A stretch of 64,000 bases of DNA from Physcomitrium patens (lineage: Eukaryota > Streptophyta > Bryopsida > Funariales > Funariaceae): positions 399,719 to 463,718 of the forward strand of contig NC_037258.1 in NCBI RefSeq assembly GCF_000002425.4, written 5' to 3'. Shown here one piece after another: positions 37,037 through 48,539 of this stretch. The position numbers were made by a program, and so were the translations under genes. The notes below the pieces were generated by a model. The model ran no database searches, was not told where the DNA came from, and saw only the letters and a list, made by a program, of their open reading frames with translations. Position 1 is the stretch's first letter; every line of letters starts with the position of its first letter.

Positions 37037-37394
37037 TCAAAACAAAACATCAACATAAAACTTGAGTTTTCTCAGGATTAAAACAAAGCAAAATAATATT
37101 AATTTGTGGATTCCTATGCACAAATTGTTTGATTCATGCATACATGTAGGCCTCAAGCAGGGCCATATCCTGTTCTTGCTAATGATTTGAGCATCTTGTA
37201 TTTTCTTTCTATTAATGTGTAAGTTATTTGCAACTTCCAAGGGTTGTTCACCTCTTAAAAACTCATCTTGCTTACAGGCCACTCCTTCACTACATTCTAC
37301 ATTGATTTGGATAGCATTGCCAGAGACCCTCTTTGACTTTGTGGGTGCCTTTGGTTCCTCTTTTAAAAGGCAATTGCAGCTTGTATTCTCTAAG
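37037..37394 (-). CDS. Unrecognised open frame, possible exon
   Basis: About 119 codons are open on the minus strand from just after a TAA near 37395 to the TGA at 37037. Readings include NCLLKEEPKAPTKSKRVSGN, VACKQDEFLRGEQPLEVANN and NRKKIQDAQIISKN. The first 80 residues have a balanced, charged composition unlike translated AT-rich junk; the last 25 are hydrophobic and look like intron read-through. No Met opens the frame except by using GTG, so if real it is an internal exon. The plus strand overlaps with a shorter frame (37215-37403). I do not recognise the family. Confidence 0.25.
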
Positions 37395-37399
37395 ATAGA

Positions 37400-39630
37400 T
37401 TAATCAAACCTCGTGAGAACTCCAATTGCAAACTTAAAAACAAGTTACAATTTTTTCAATTAAATGACATTAAGATGTGTATATATATAGATATGTGAAT
37501 CTCTGAAGTTTTCATTGGTTTTTGAGCTCTACAAACAACAAAATTAATTTGAAAAAGACTTTTGTAATAATGTATAAAAAACCTCAAAATAAAAAATAAC
37601 AACAAAACAAAACAAACGTCAACCAAGCCCAAATGAGGATTCAATAAAGTTACAACAGATGCAATGCCCACAAATAAATCTCCAATTCACAACATTTGAA
37701 AATTTGATGCTTCTCTGTGTGCACAACCTCACCACAAAGCTAAACCACTACATCTATTGAATCAGAATCAAAAACATGGATTGCATCACTTTTGCTAAAC
37801 CCTGAAAAAATAACCAAAAATAAGCCAAAAAGAATAGTAAAAGTGGGGCAAGAAAATTCAATTGTTGTGTAGATTAAGTGCAATGTGCATACTTATTGCA
37901 AATCCTTTCATGTTGGACTTGGGAGCCCATTGCCTAATAGCTTGTGAAACACTATTCAAACCACTGGTCATCATTGTCCATGAATGTAACAATTTTGTGA
38001 AGAAGAGGACTAGAAATCACTGGATAGAAATCAAATTATGATGCTTCAAGACAAGAACCACAATCACAACAACCTAAATCTCCACTTCTCATAATATCTT
38101 AGTAGAGACTCTTCTATGGCTTTTTGTCACATTTTGATTAATTACTCTAGAGGGGATTGAGAGAACTGAGACCCAGTTTTAACAGTATACAATGCTATTC
38201 AGTCTAACTCTCAAAATCATGGTTGCCTCCACTCCATCCCCTGATTGATGTGAAACTGGTCCAATGTAACATACCATTTAACTTTAAAATCTAGTCACTG
38301 AGACCCAAATCCACCCTTGTAGCAATGTTGCATCACATCACAACATGAACAAAAGCAAAAATCAACACCATCAGACTACAAATCCAGTTTATCCTGTTGA
38401 TTGTAAATCCATCAATAGTATAGACGTTAAGCAAATTGATGAAAAGCCATTGAGCCTTTGAGCAAAAAAAATACGACACTCGACAAAACCTGCAACAATT
38501 GAATTGTGAGAACACTTGTGATGGTTGTGAGCAAGACACTTGATGAAGGACACCATGATCAATGCTACTGTGCCAGAATCCATCCACAAGAGCACAGAAT
38601 GAGTATTCAAAAAGTTGTAAGCAAGACGCTAACTTGAAGAGAATTAAGAATTGACAAGGAGAGTTGCCCAGTGACTGTTGACTAACTTGAACAAAGTTAA
38701 GAGTGAACTGCACTTTTGATCCACATTTTTGATGAAAATAATGATGCATGCAGCAAATCAGAAAGCCATTTTGTCTTCTCTTGTTTATCCCCTGTATTTG
38801 TCTCCTCCCAAGCTATTTTATATAATAGATGTGGTGCTAGTGCTCACATAATTTGTTATTATTAATTTTAAGCAAATGATTGTTTAGCTTCTTAAATAGC
38901 TCAAAATCCCAAATTCTTTTCAAAGAAGTGATTTACTATATATATTTAGTTCACATATTTTGTACTTTACATGTATCTTTATTAGAAACATAATCAATTA
39001 ATGACTTCTTATTGTATGTTTTTCTACTTAGAAAATTTTAAAAACTTTGTAACAATACAATACTATCCAGTGAAAGAATTCTAACATAATATTACTTTTT
39101 ATAGATCAAAGAATAAAATATGTGAATCAAGTCCTTTCTTATTCACTGTTGATTATAAAAAAAATATAATAATAATTAATTTGAGTAAAACCTTATTTGA
39201 TTCTACAAGTTAATCAAACGAATATTGTTTTGGAGAAGATTGATCAGTTTTTTTTAAATAGATATAGTTGTGTTGAGTTTAATACACTTAAATACAGAAC
39301 ACATAATCTTTGCAAATCATTTTAAACTAACAGAATGAATTCATGTCTTTTATAAACACGACTTTTGATATCAACTATTCATTGCATGTAACATAGAGTC
39401 ATATAATTAATGAACATTTTGTGCTCACGTTGAAAACAAAAAGAGAAGATGTACATCACATAAAAAACGGTCACTACTCAAAATGTCTTGACTCATTAGG
39501 ATTCAAATCAAATGAAGATTTTAGGAAGTGTTGCTCTTTCCTTGATAATTCATATTCAATGCTCCAAGATGAGAACCCCTCATCTTGTGTACACATGTGT
39601 GGAGCATAGCCTGGTTGAGATCCACCAGCA
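37400..39630. other. Intergenic DNA, possible old retroelement, unassigned
   Basis: 38.2-38.8 kb is less AT-rich and has a 138-codon minus frame (38333-38749) of Cys/Phe/Ser-rich sequence without known motifs. The remainder is AT-rich. Nothing supports a gene call. Confidence 0.4.
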
Positions 39631-39635
39631 AGAGT

Positions 39636-39662
39636 TTAGGGTTTTACGGATTTAGGGTTTAT
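39636..39662 (-). promoter_or_regulatory. Two telo-box motifs (AAACCCTAA type)
   Basis: The plus strand carries TTTAGGGTTTT and TTTAGGGTTTA 15 bp apart, so AAACCCTAA occurs twice on the minus strand. Telo boxes are common near transcription starts of plant housekeeping and translation-related genes. Here they lie just past the stop of the candidate minus gene, or just upstream of a plus-strand ATG at 39661. Confidence 0.5.
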
Positions 39663-40323
39663 GAGCCTGCAGAAGATGCTAGCTCCGTGGGGTACATCAA
39701 GAAGAAGGGCACCAGCATCACCACAGCCTGGTTGAATGAGACAGAAGCACCATGCTCTTGCAACTCCATTCTGCAGCAACCTGTAGAGTCTTTTGTCCTT
39801 ACAAACTCACCAGCCGGAAGGATCACTCCTAAACTACAGAAGGCCAAAAAACAAACAAACGATGTAAAACAAATAAGGATGCAAAATACAAAATCTACAT
39901 CATGAATAGGGTTCCATAAACTTCGGCACTACGTGAAGAGCACCCAAGTGTTCCCTGCAGGTTCTGGCGCCTAGTTTGTGTTTCCAGCTCGCACTTTAAT
40001 TAAATGAAACAACACGAGACGATGGTAGGTCAAACCTGAGCCAGTTGACTAACACGGTTTTTTAGATGATCCGACAGCAAGGATTCATTGATTCGGCATA
40101 AGTTTTTTGAGAAGTTCCAGACTGGCATGCAGTTGCCATCAGCCTGTGACCAGGTGGAGAGCTCGGAGAGCGTGGATTCGAAGACAGAAAAAGAGCCCCT
40201 AGAGATTTGTGTAGCGAGCGCGAAGATGACGAATGGGGTGCGATTGGGGGACTGTAATGGCACCGCAAGCGGCATGGGCAAGAGCACGGTAGCTTCGATG
40301 TGTGGGTCAACTGAATGCGGCAT
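39659..40323 (-). CDS. Candidate small unknown gene, three exons, minus strand
   Basis: A consistent reading frame can be built as 40323-40036, 39954-39933 and 39828-39659, with GT-AG introns and 159 codons before the stop. Exon 1 reads through ATVLLPMPLAVPLQS, FVIFALATQISRGSFSVFE and DHLKNRVSQLAQ. Exon 3 reads VILPAGEFVRTKDSTGCCRM and VVMLVPFFLMYPTELASS. The last intron has a good pyrimidine tract before TTTAG. Against it: the middle exon is only 22 nt, the opposite strand is also open over exon 1 (40088-40447), and I know no such family. A Met at 40275 could also be the start. If real, it diverges from the lipid-transfer gene and shares its promoter region. Confidence 0.3.
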
Positions 40324-41198
40324 TGATTTGGCTTCAGATAGTCTCCTCTCTGGCGCCGGGCATTTAATGAGCTCACCCTCCCTCCCCTACCCCTCTCGCC
40401 CTCATTGCACTTCACCCGTGACCGATCACATGCCGTGCTACGACTAACCGCATCCTGCCATCCTCACACTTTCTGCCAATATCCATGCAGAGTGGCTCAT
40501 CGATGTCCTCAGTACCCTCGACGTCCTCGACTATCGTAGATTCCAGATATTTATCCCATTTTTCTAGTAAACGTGTGATAGGACGTCCGTTCTTGCACCA
40601 CATCAGGCAGTAATGCGGAGATTCTTCGCTCCTTCCTTGTGAAAAGGAGATTTCATTTACTGCGTGTATCAGCTCATTTGGTTATTTAATTATCATGGCG
40701 CTGACATGTCCACATGAGTGTAACGATTCAATTGCTGGAGTCCGGTTGTGGGATGATAAGAAGTTGGAATTTACGGGTTTTCGTATCGTGGTACCTTCCA
40801 ATGCTACGGGTCAGTCGTGAAGTGCAGGCGCTAGGTGAGTGGAGCATCTATGACGCTGGTCACGACGCTAGACGAGGTTCACAAGTGGGGCACGTTAATG
40901 AACGGACCATCATTTTCCACCGTCATAACTATCGAGATCGATGCGGAGTTGGTGTTGTTGATGCTGTGTTAGTTGAAGTTGGTGGTGTGTAGCGTGGTGG
41001 AGGCGCTGGAGCAGCATTTGCAGGCGATTCCTTGAACATTGCTATGTTATAATTAAACTTGGATGATCCGGGTAGAGAGAAAGCAGTTTTGGGGGGCGGG
41101 TGGGCTACAGGCAATGCTTTTGTGTCTTTCATCGTGATTGCTGGTCTAGTTTCGTGTCGAAGGACGTCAATCGGTAGACCACAGGTAATCGACAGGCG
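40324..41198. promoter_or_regulatory. GC-richer upstream region of the lipid-transfer gene
   Basis: Overlapping short open frames on both strands, none with a recognisable product. TATAATTAA at 41047-41055, about 145 bp before the start codon at 41199, is a candidate TATA-type element. It may act as a bidirectional promoter if the minus-strand candidate gene is real. Confidence 0.4.
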
Positions 41199-42518
41199 AT
41201 GGCGGGACTGTATTCATTTGCAGCGTTAGCTATGGTGTGCGCTGTTGTGGCGAGTGCCGCGACCACGCCCCCTCCTGCAGCAGATTGCAGCGTTCCATTC
41301 AATGACTTGATGCCGTGTATCGACTACGTGAACAGCAACTCTTCGGAACCGCCATCCACTCCTTGCTGCACGGCCTTCTCGTCGACGCAAAAGCAGCACC
41401 CCGTGTGCCTTTGTCAGCTCCAAGCAGCATTCGCTGATCCTGCAACTGCTCCTGGAAACGTAACGCGCGCAGATGAGATTTCGAAACTCTGCAAAGTGGC
41501 TGTGGATTACAGCAAGTGCCCGGCGATACTGGGGTTTTCTGCTCCAGCCCCATCTCCCACATTGCACAGCCCACCGCCTCATCAATTTCCTCCTAATACA
41601 CCTACGATCAGCCCCATTCACGCTCCTACTCCGGCACCAGGTCCCGTGCCTTTAAAAGGATCGGACTACGATTGCTCCAACTCGACCGGTGAGCTTGCGA
41701 ACTGCTTGGAATTCGTCAGCGGCGATGGCAAAGCACCACCACCAAAAGAATGCTGCACGGCAATTGGGAGCGTCCAGGCGAGAGAACCGGTTTGCATCTG
41801 CCAGCTTTTCTCTCAAATGAACGACAGCGCTCAATATGGGATCAACGCAACCCTGGCGCAGAGCCTGCCGCAGCTATGTAAGGTTTCCGCGGACATGTCT
41901 CGGTGTCCGGCATTGCTCGACAGTCCCATCGGCAGTATCCTTGCACCATCACCCTTCAGTCCTGCCACTGCACCAGTGGCTCCCTGGCTCGGGCCCACCC
42001 CAGCCCATGCTCCAATCCTATCGCCCTCGTCTCCAGCTCCCACCCCAGTCAGTGAATCCGTCGACTGTTCGAACGAATTCGCGTCGTTACAGTCATGCCT
42101 CGCGTATGCCATGGCCAACGACACGACTCCCCCCACGCCGGAATGCTGCACATCCCTTGGGGCCGTCGTGAAGAATAAACCGGTGTGTCTGTGCCAGCTC
42201 TTGCAGACAGTCGGAAGTGGCGACCCTGCGACTGCAGGTATCAATGCTACTCGAGCTCTCGGCCTCCCCGCCGTCTGCGACGTTATTACTGACGTTGATG
42301 CATGTCCTACTCTCCTTGGACAACCCGTTTCTTCCCCACTTCCGTCAGCTCCTTCGGATGGCGGATCGCCGTCTCCAACCGGCGCTGATGATTCTGCTGG
42401 CGAAGCTCCGGCGCCGGCCAGATCGGCTAGCGAGTCTTTGAGGGTCACTTCAGCACTGGGGTTTGCGACAGTGCTCTTGGGGTTTATCCTGGAAGCGTTT
42501 CGGGGTGCAGATTACTAA
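41199..42518 (+). CDS. Secreted protein with three tandem non-specific lipid-transfer (8-Cys) domains, LTPG-like
   Basis: A 439-residue intronless gene. Residues 1-21 are a signal peptide (MAGLYSFAALAMVCAVVASA). Three complete eight-cysteine domains follow at residues 30-107, 159-236 and 290-369, each with the nsLTP order C...C...CC...CxC...C...C. The spacing is 9-15-CC-12-CxC-25-8 in domains 1 and 2, and 9-15-CC-12-CxC-27-8 in domain 3. Pro/Ser/Ala-rich linkers (108-158, 237-288) resemble arabinogalactan-type O-glycosylation sequence. After a Pro/Ser/Gly-rich stretch, a hydrophobic tail (ALGFATVLLGFILEAF) ends in RGADY; this is GPI-signal-like, though the polar end is atypical. nsLTP domains bind fatty acyl lipids in a disulfide-braced helical cavity, and LTPG proteins act at the plasma membrane and wall in cuticle or sporopollenin supply. 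The usual form has one domain; three is the oddity. No stops or frameshifts are seen. Confidence 0.93.
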   Translation: MAGLYSFAALAMVCAVVASAATTPPPAADCSVPFNDLMPCIDYVNSNSSEPPSTPCCTAFSSTQKQHPVCLCQLQAAFADPATAPGNVTRADEISKLCKVAVDYSKCPAILGFSAPAPSPTLHSPPPHQFPPNTPTISPIHAPTPAPGPVPLKGSDYDCSNSTGELANCLEFVSGDGKAPPPKECCTAIGSVQAREPVCICQLFSQMNDSAQYGINATLAQSLPQLCKVSADMSRCPALLDSPIGSILAPSPFSPATAPVAPWLGPTPAHAPILSPSSPAPTPVSESVDCSNEFASLQSCLAYAMANDTTPPTPECCTSLGAVVKNKPVCLCQLLQTVGSGDPATAGINATRALGLPAVCDVITDVDACPTLLGQPVSSPLPSAPSDGGSPSPTGADDSAGEAPAPARSASESLRVTSALGFATVLLGFILEAFRGADY

Positions 42519-44610
42519 AGTCGAAGATCTTCGACTCACCAACAGCAAACGAAGAGGACTTTGCGTCTTGTTAACTCAAACCTGTCACAATCCTAAGTTT
42601 TAGATCACAACGTCGAGTGATTTCACATTGCAAGAGGCTGATGTAGAGTGCTCACAGATTTTGTGCGTCGCTTGTTACTGCTGCTGCGACGACAAAACTA
42701 CAGATTCTTTGCTGCGTAGAAAATAGTTATTGAATCTTTTGAAAGGCCGGCAGGCCAAAAAATTGTTTATTGACACTGTCAAGACGGTGGTAGGGAAAAG
42801 GAATGGAAAGGGCCACCGCACCGTTGCGCAACACGGCTTTCATGGCGTATGTCTGTAAAATCCATCTAATCCTAAATAAACACTGAATTGCTTGTTCAGT
42901 CTCCATTTTGCGACATGATCTCCCACTGCGACATATTCCAACATGAGATGCCTGGCGGTGCTCCTTTTTCTGACTAATTAGGGTTTCACCGAAGACGCAT
43001 CGCAACAGCATCTGGGTTTCGCAAAATGACTAACCCTTTCTCTGTACTCTTCGCCCTAACACCCCTCTCTAATCAATCCCATGTTTGTATTCTATTTGCT
43101 GTTTTTGCATGATGAGCTTAAGTCCATTATACATTGTTTTGACAGACACCACATTATCGGGTTGTGGTATTCTATTCCATTTTAGGAGTTGACGGATGTA
43201 CTGCAACAAATTGTGTGTGCACGTAGCCATTCTGACTTTTTCTTCTTTCTTTTTTTTCTTTTTTCATTTGCAAAAACCTCGTTGACTGGACATTATTCTT
43301 TTGCAGCTGTTGGTCAATGAAGTTTTCATTTGAGAAACAATCTGAGAGTGAGGGGAAGGGATACAAACGTTGAAAGTGTTCTACTTTACGCGTTGACCAC
43401 AAAATTAATAATGTATACTTGATTTTGTAGACATAATAAATATAGAATTTCATGCAATCAAAGTCATGGTGGATGGATGTGAAACCCTTCGCAAATTTAT
43501 AAAATCCTAGATTATTCAAATTCAGGGAGAAGAGTTACTTTTTAAAGAAGGCTACAACAAGCGAGTTCATGTTTTTAGACTAATTCTTGAAACCTTTCGA
43601 TCAATTTTTAGGCACTCGGGTAAAAAAGTGGATTCAAACAACAATTTTTTTGATTGTAGATTTTGTAGCCAATATTGCTCAAAAATAGAGAATTAGTTTT
43701 GTATACAATGGCTTATTCGATTTCATTGTAAATATAAGTGTTTTTGTTTCTCCAATATAGATTAGTATTACAATGCAAAATGTTTGCAAATTTTAATGTT
43801 CAATGCATTACAATATATATGATATTTGATGAATTTCAGAAAGATCCCAATTGTTTCTTAGAAATCATTGGATTTATATATGTATATATGTATTGTAGAA
43901 TAAATAATTTAGATTGAATTGTTTAATATTATAATGTGTATTTTCACAAACCAAAGATGTAGAGTATATTTAGTCTATTGAAAATCATTATAGGGTGTTT
44001 TAGGGTGTGGCTTTAACAACTCCCTATTAAAAAATAGCCACATAATAAAGTCAATAGTTATGTATGTATGCATATATGTATAACATGAGGCTTTTAAATA
44101 GCTAAACAAAGATACAAAACTAAGATATGTTATATTTATGTATATATATATATATATATATATAGGATTCTTTAGTCACTGCAATTACATAATATACTTC
44201 AATTGTGTAATTAAATAAAATTTTAAATTATGTAATACAAATATCAGCAATGTAAATATTTTATTTTATTTCAAAATCTAAATAAAAATTCATGCAAGAA
44301 TGTGTTGTATAAAACCAAATTGTAATTATGTGCTTAAAAAGTATTTGTTAATGAGATTTAATATCTGTGTATGATTCTTGATTTTTATTTTACATTTTTT
44401 ACAGTATTAAATTACATTATCATATTAAAATTTAAAGCACTTAATAATGTTATTCAAAATTCTAAGTTTTACTTGATTTTTTTATAACTTCTTATCATAT
44501 CCATAAATTTATTATTTTAATATTACATTTAAAATATATGAAAGATTCTACAAAAAGAAAAGAAAAAATCTAATGCTCAATTGAATCTAATATAAAATCA
44601 AATCCATATG
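42519..44610. other. 3' flank of the lipid-transfer gene, then AT-rich DNA
   Basis: 42519-43080 is of genic composition and probably contains the 3' UTR. From about 43.1 kb the sequence becomes AT-rich with a TA run at about 44140-44163. Open frames at 42727-43011 and 43172-43519 (minus) have no recognisable content. Confidence 0.5.
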
Positions 44611-44910
44611 AAACCGTAGTCCCGGCCGCCTGCGTCGTGGCCCGCCTTCACCTCCGCGAGGGCCGAGCTTTGTTGCTAACGTGGCAAGCATCCATCCAGG
44701 TGGCACCCAGGACGGGCTGCCAGATAGATGCTGGACACCCCTTTAAAATCCTACGTGGAAGGGTCTTTGCCCTGGTCTCGAGTCTTCCAGCCCGTCTAGG
44801 GCTTCTCGACCTTGCGTTCTGTCATATTCTTCGCGTCTACCTGCCTGCTTGAACAATTTTCCTTTTCCCTCCTCCTCTACCTCGCAATCTCCGCCCAAGG
44901 GTTGTTCCCA
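44611..44910 (+). promoter_or_regulatory. Promoter/5' UTR of the aldo-keto reductase gene
   Basis: GC content jumps sharply at about 44615 (CCCGGCCGCCTGCGTCGTGG) and stays high to the start codon at 44911. A short frame (44637-44852) is open but has no known product. No clear TATA box is visible, so this looks like a GC-rich housekeeping-type promoter. Confidence 0.5.
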
Positions 44911-47499
44911 ATGGATCGCTGCTCTCAGACGCCTTCAGTGCCGACTCGGAAGCTCGGGCGCCAAGGCCTCAAGGTGGGTGATGGTGGGTATAACTTAGTT
45001 ACATAGTTTGAGTCTGGCTGCACGGAATTCAGGTTTGTTAGTTAGTACCCCCTGTCCACAGAGAGCAAGCACTTTTGAATCGGAACTGACATACAGCGCG
45101 TGTTTACTACATTGTTGGGTAGACTTCGTCCTTCTAGACGTGCGGCCTACGGCCTGGGATTCACATCTTTTAACTCTTACTCTCGCTGATAATAAATTAC
45201 TTTTTTACTGCTGTGGCATCCGTGCCAAGTCTGCTCTGGCTTCTGGTTTTCGGGAACGCTGCAATTCCCTGTTGGTGATGGGGGTGGGGTGGGGTGGGGT
45301 GGGTTGAATTTTAGGTTTCAGCGTTGGGGCTGGGATGCATGGGCTTTTCCACCTGGTACGGGAAGCCTGTGGAGGAGAAGGAAGCCATCGCTGTTATTCA
45401 TCACGCTTTTAACAGTGGGGTGACTTTTTTTGATACTTCTGACGCTTATGGGCCACACTCGAATGAGAAATTGCTCGGGCGGGTAAGACAATTTCCGGTC
45501 CTTAAGGCTGGGCTGTGGCAGTTCGGTACACATCTCGTCAGTTTTGCTTTCCTTCCACATCTCGAAGCTTTCGATCCTGAGAACTACTTTCACACATGAA
45601 CATTCCAGTATTCGGCCCTAGCGGCACGTAGCTCCGTATAATCAGCAGTTCATTTATTTTTATTTTTATTTTTTTCCAATGCGAAATTCGACGTGATATT
45701 TTCTATGATTATATGTTCCAAACATCTAATGTACAAGCCTTCATGTTCGTCAGGCTCTGAAGGGTTTGCCTCGTGACGAAGTCCAGCTGGCAACGAAGTT
45801 CGCAATAACCACTGTGGATGGCAAGATAGAAGTCAGGGGTGACGCCGAATATGTGCGGAAAGCTTGTGAAGACAGCTTGGAGCGCCTTCAGCTGGACTAC
45901 ATTGATCTGTACTACCAGCACAGGGTTGACACTAAAGTGCCCATTGAAGTCACGGTATTCACCTTTTCTGTCTGTTCTCTTGTCATTGCCATGCTTCAAG
46001 CCTTCGACCTAGTCAACTCCCCTCCTTGCGGATGTGACTTGGAATAATATCCTCAAAGAAAATAAAAAAAAAAGATACCAGACCTCGAAGCATTGTTGTA
46101 GCAGAGCTGGTGTAACTCCTGGATGGCAAAAGAAACAGGTCCTCGTATGTCCGTATCTGTGCATAGGAAGGGGTTTAACCAAAAAAACAAGGTTAATTAA
46201 GTTGCGACTGGTAAACCCAGTGCCTGTCAAAAAAAGAAAAACAGAACTCCCCTCGTACTATTGTGTTGAAATAGGCAGGCACATTTCGAACAGTTTTCAT
46301 GACATGCTGAATTCTTTGTACAAACCCAAGATTCATTTTGCTAATCCATCTTGGCCGAACAGGTTGGAGAGCTTAAGAAGTTAGTGGAAGAAGGGAAGAT
46401 AAAGTACATCGGCCTCTCTGAGGCGAGTGCTGATACTATCAGACGTGCGCATGCGGTCCACCCCATCACTGCTGTGCAGATTGAGTGGTCTCTTTGGTCT
46501 CGAGACATTGAAGAAGAAATCATCCCTCTTTGTAGGTAAATTCATAATATCGAGCTGCTATTTCTCTTGCTCGATCCCAGTTGATGATGGTATCCCTGAA
46601 TAAGTTGAAATGTTCATACAACTTGGCAATCTCACGTGAGGCTAGGGATGAACCGTAACCATAGTCCTCCCATTATTCATCTTGAATAGTGAGTGGTATC
46701 CTGGATGCAAACACAATGTGATTTGGCTGTATTATTGACCCATGCTGAATAAAAATGGGTGACATGTTTGACGCAGAGAGCTGGGAATTGGGATTGTGTC
46801 ATACAGCCCACTTGGACGAGGTTTTTTCTCTGGGAAAGCAGTTCTGGAGAAGCTAGAAGAGACAGATCTTAGGCCTGTAAGTACTCAACTGTCTGCACAT
46901 TGAAGTGAAGTCCCTGTTTCTATATATTTTTATAAAAACACTTTGTATAATTACGGGGAAGTGCCAAAGCCACATTAACTTACCAAAAGCACGTGGTTTT
47001 TGGTTGTCTGTATTCAGCAACGATATCCAAGGTTCCAGGGAGAAAATGTAGAGAAAAACAAGGTCTTGTATGAGCGAGTTGCTGCGCTAGCAAAGAAGCA
47101 CAAGTGCACACCAGGACAACTGGCTCTTGCTTGGGTTCTTCACCAGGGGGAAGACGTCGTACCTATCCCAGGTTCAGCTCAACTTTGTGGACGTTTGGAA
47201 CATAGACGACGGTTGTCATCCTTGTGAAGCCAAAATCTTTCAGCTCGCAAGTTACTTCCTCATGATTTTGCATATCTGATGGTGTTTTGACTGGCTTTGC
47301 AGGAACTACTAAGATTCCCAACTTAAACGAAAACATAGGGGCGATATCTGTGGAGCTCACTCCAGAGGAACTGAAGGAGGTTGCAGCAGCAGTGCCAGAA
47401 CACGAAATTGCAGGTGATCGATACAATGAAGCTTTAGCCAAGCAGACATGGAAATCTGTAACAACTCCTCCACTCAGCTCATATGTTACACCAGAATAG
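44911..47499 (+). CDS. Aldo-keto reductase (perakine reductase/auxin-induced-like), seven exons
   Basis: Exons: 44911-44973, 45315-45482, 45754-45954, 46363-46535, 46777-46876, 47018-47171, 47303-47499. All introns are GT-AG and the parts join in frame to 351 residues, the usual size for this plant branch (about 345). These enzymes reduce aldehydes or ketones with NADPH inside a (beta/alpha)8 barrel. The catalytic tetrad is present: Asp61 and Tyr66 ([10 protein letters not shown]), Lys92 (LATKFA) and His133 (YYQHRVD). Other family blocks are LGLGCMGFS (25-33), [41 protein letters not shown], the cofactor-phosphate region [13 protein letters not shown] near the C-terminus, and [10 protein letters not shown]. 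The protein starts [20 protein letters not shown]. No targeting peptide is evident, so it should be cytosolic. Substrate cannot be told from sequence. Intron 1 ends in an odd G-rich tract; the last donor (CCCAG|GTTCAG) is weak. Confidence 0.95.
45280..45304 (+). repeat. (GGGGT)n G-rich tract just before an intron 3' splice site
   Basis: Five consecutive G-runs of three to five bases separated by single T, ending 10 bases before the acceptor AG (45313-45314) of intron 1 of the aldo-keto reductase gene. It fits the G-quadruplex pattern G3+N1 repeated at least four times on the transcribed-RNA-like strand, and stands where a pyrimidine tract is normally found. Confidence 0.9.
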
Positions 47500-48539
47500 T
47501 TTCCGAACGTATGAGGTTTTTAAAAAATGTACCTCTGACTTCGTCATGGCTTTTGGAATTGCACAAGTTGAAAATGTCTGGAGCTTGTTTTCCCCAACCC
47601 GTGCTTTATGAAAAATCTAGAGACGAGACTGCTGGAGAAGTGCGAAGAAAAGCCTCAACATCGAATTCGAGTTGAAATGACGTGAATTAGTTAGTTGCTC
47701 TGTTGGCTAGCTCGGAAGTTCTTCGGATAGTATTCACCAATATCATACTCTGCATTGACGGGAATAACTTATATGAAATAGTAGGCTGAGTGAAGCACCT
47801 CACTAGTGGGGCACCCTCCATAGTTTAATTGTTCCCTCCTTGAACAGGTGCTACAAGAAATTTCCTAGATCCTTATATATGTATAGTATATGGTATCTAT
47901 GTAATTTATGTCATGTTTATCAAATGAATCATATCATTACAAGTCTTACATTTTGTTTTGTGTTCATTTTTTTGCATCATCAAAGTTGTGCTTGCAATAC
48001 ATTTGTAATTCTTGGAAGTTTAATATAGATTAAAAATGTTGGCTACAAAAAAGTATATGAATCATTTGAGCAATTTTAGCAATGCTTACTATTTTGTATC
48101 ATGTTTTTTCATAGAGACAAGCTTAGACATTTCTTATATGCATATATTTTGCTTGTATTGGCACTAGATTGTAACTTGGGGTTGCTAAATACAAAGAATA
48201 CAAAATCTACTACTTTTTTAGTACTCTTTTATTAAAACCATTAATAGCTGATGCATATATTGAAGTCACAATTGTGAAAGAGGAAGAAATAATTGAAGAG
48301 AGTTTGTGGAAATTGCCTAACTAATTTCCAATTCAAATGTTGAGTATTGAATAGTTGATAAGTATATTGTAGAAGAAGAAAAGAAGCACTAAAAAACAAT
48401 GGAGAATCTAAAAATTAGAGAATTATAATTGAAGCAACAAAAGTCATAAGAATCTTACTATCCATTTTTTCAATTATCAATACATTTAATATTTGGAATG
48501 AACTCTCAACCTGGCATGACTTGATTAGACTTGTACTAA

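Noticed and set aside
38333..38749. 138-codon minus-strand frame
   Set aside because: Cys/Phe-rich with no motif; both strands are partly open and surroundings look like old repeat DNA.
41226..41621. 131-codon minus frame opposite lipid-transfer domain 1
   Set aside because: Arg/Cys-rich antisense shadow without any family signature.
41831..42448. 205-codon minus-strand frame opposite the lipid-transfer gene
   Set aside because: Antisense shadow of a GC-rich coding sequence; no motif of its own, while the plus strand has 24 motif cysteines.
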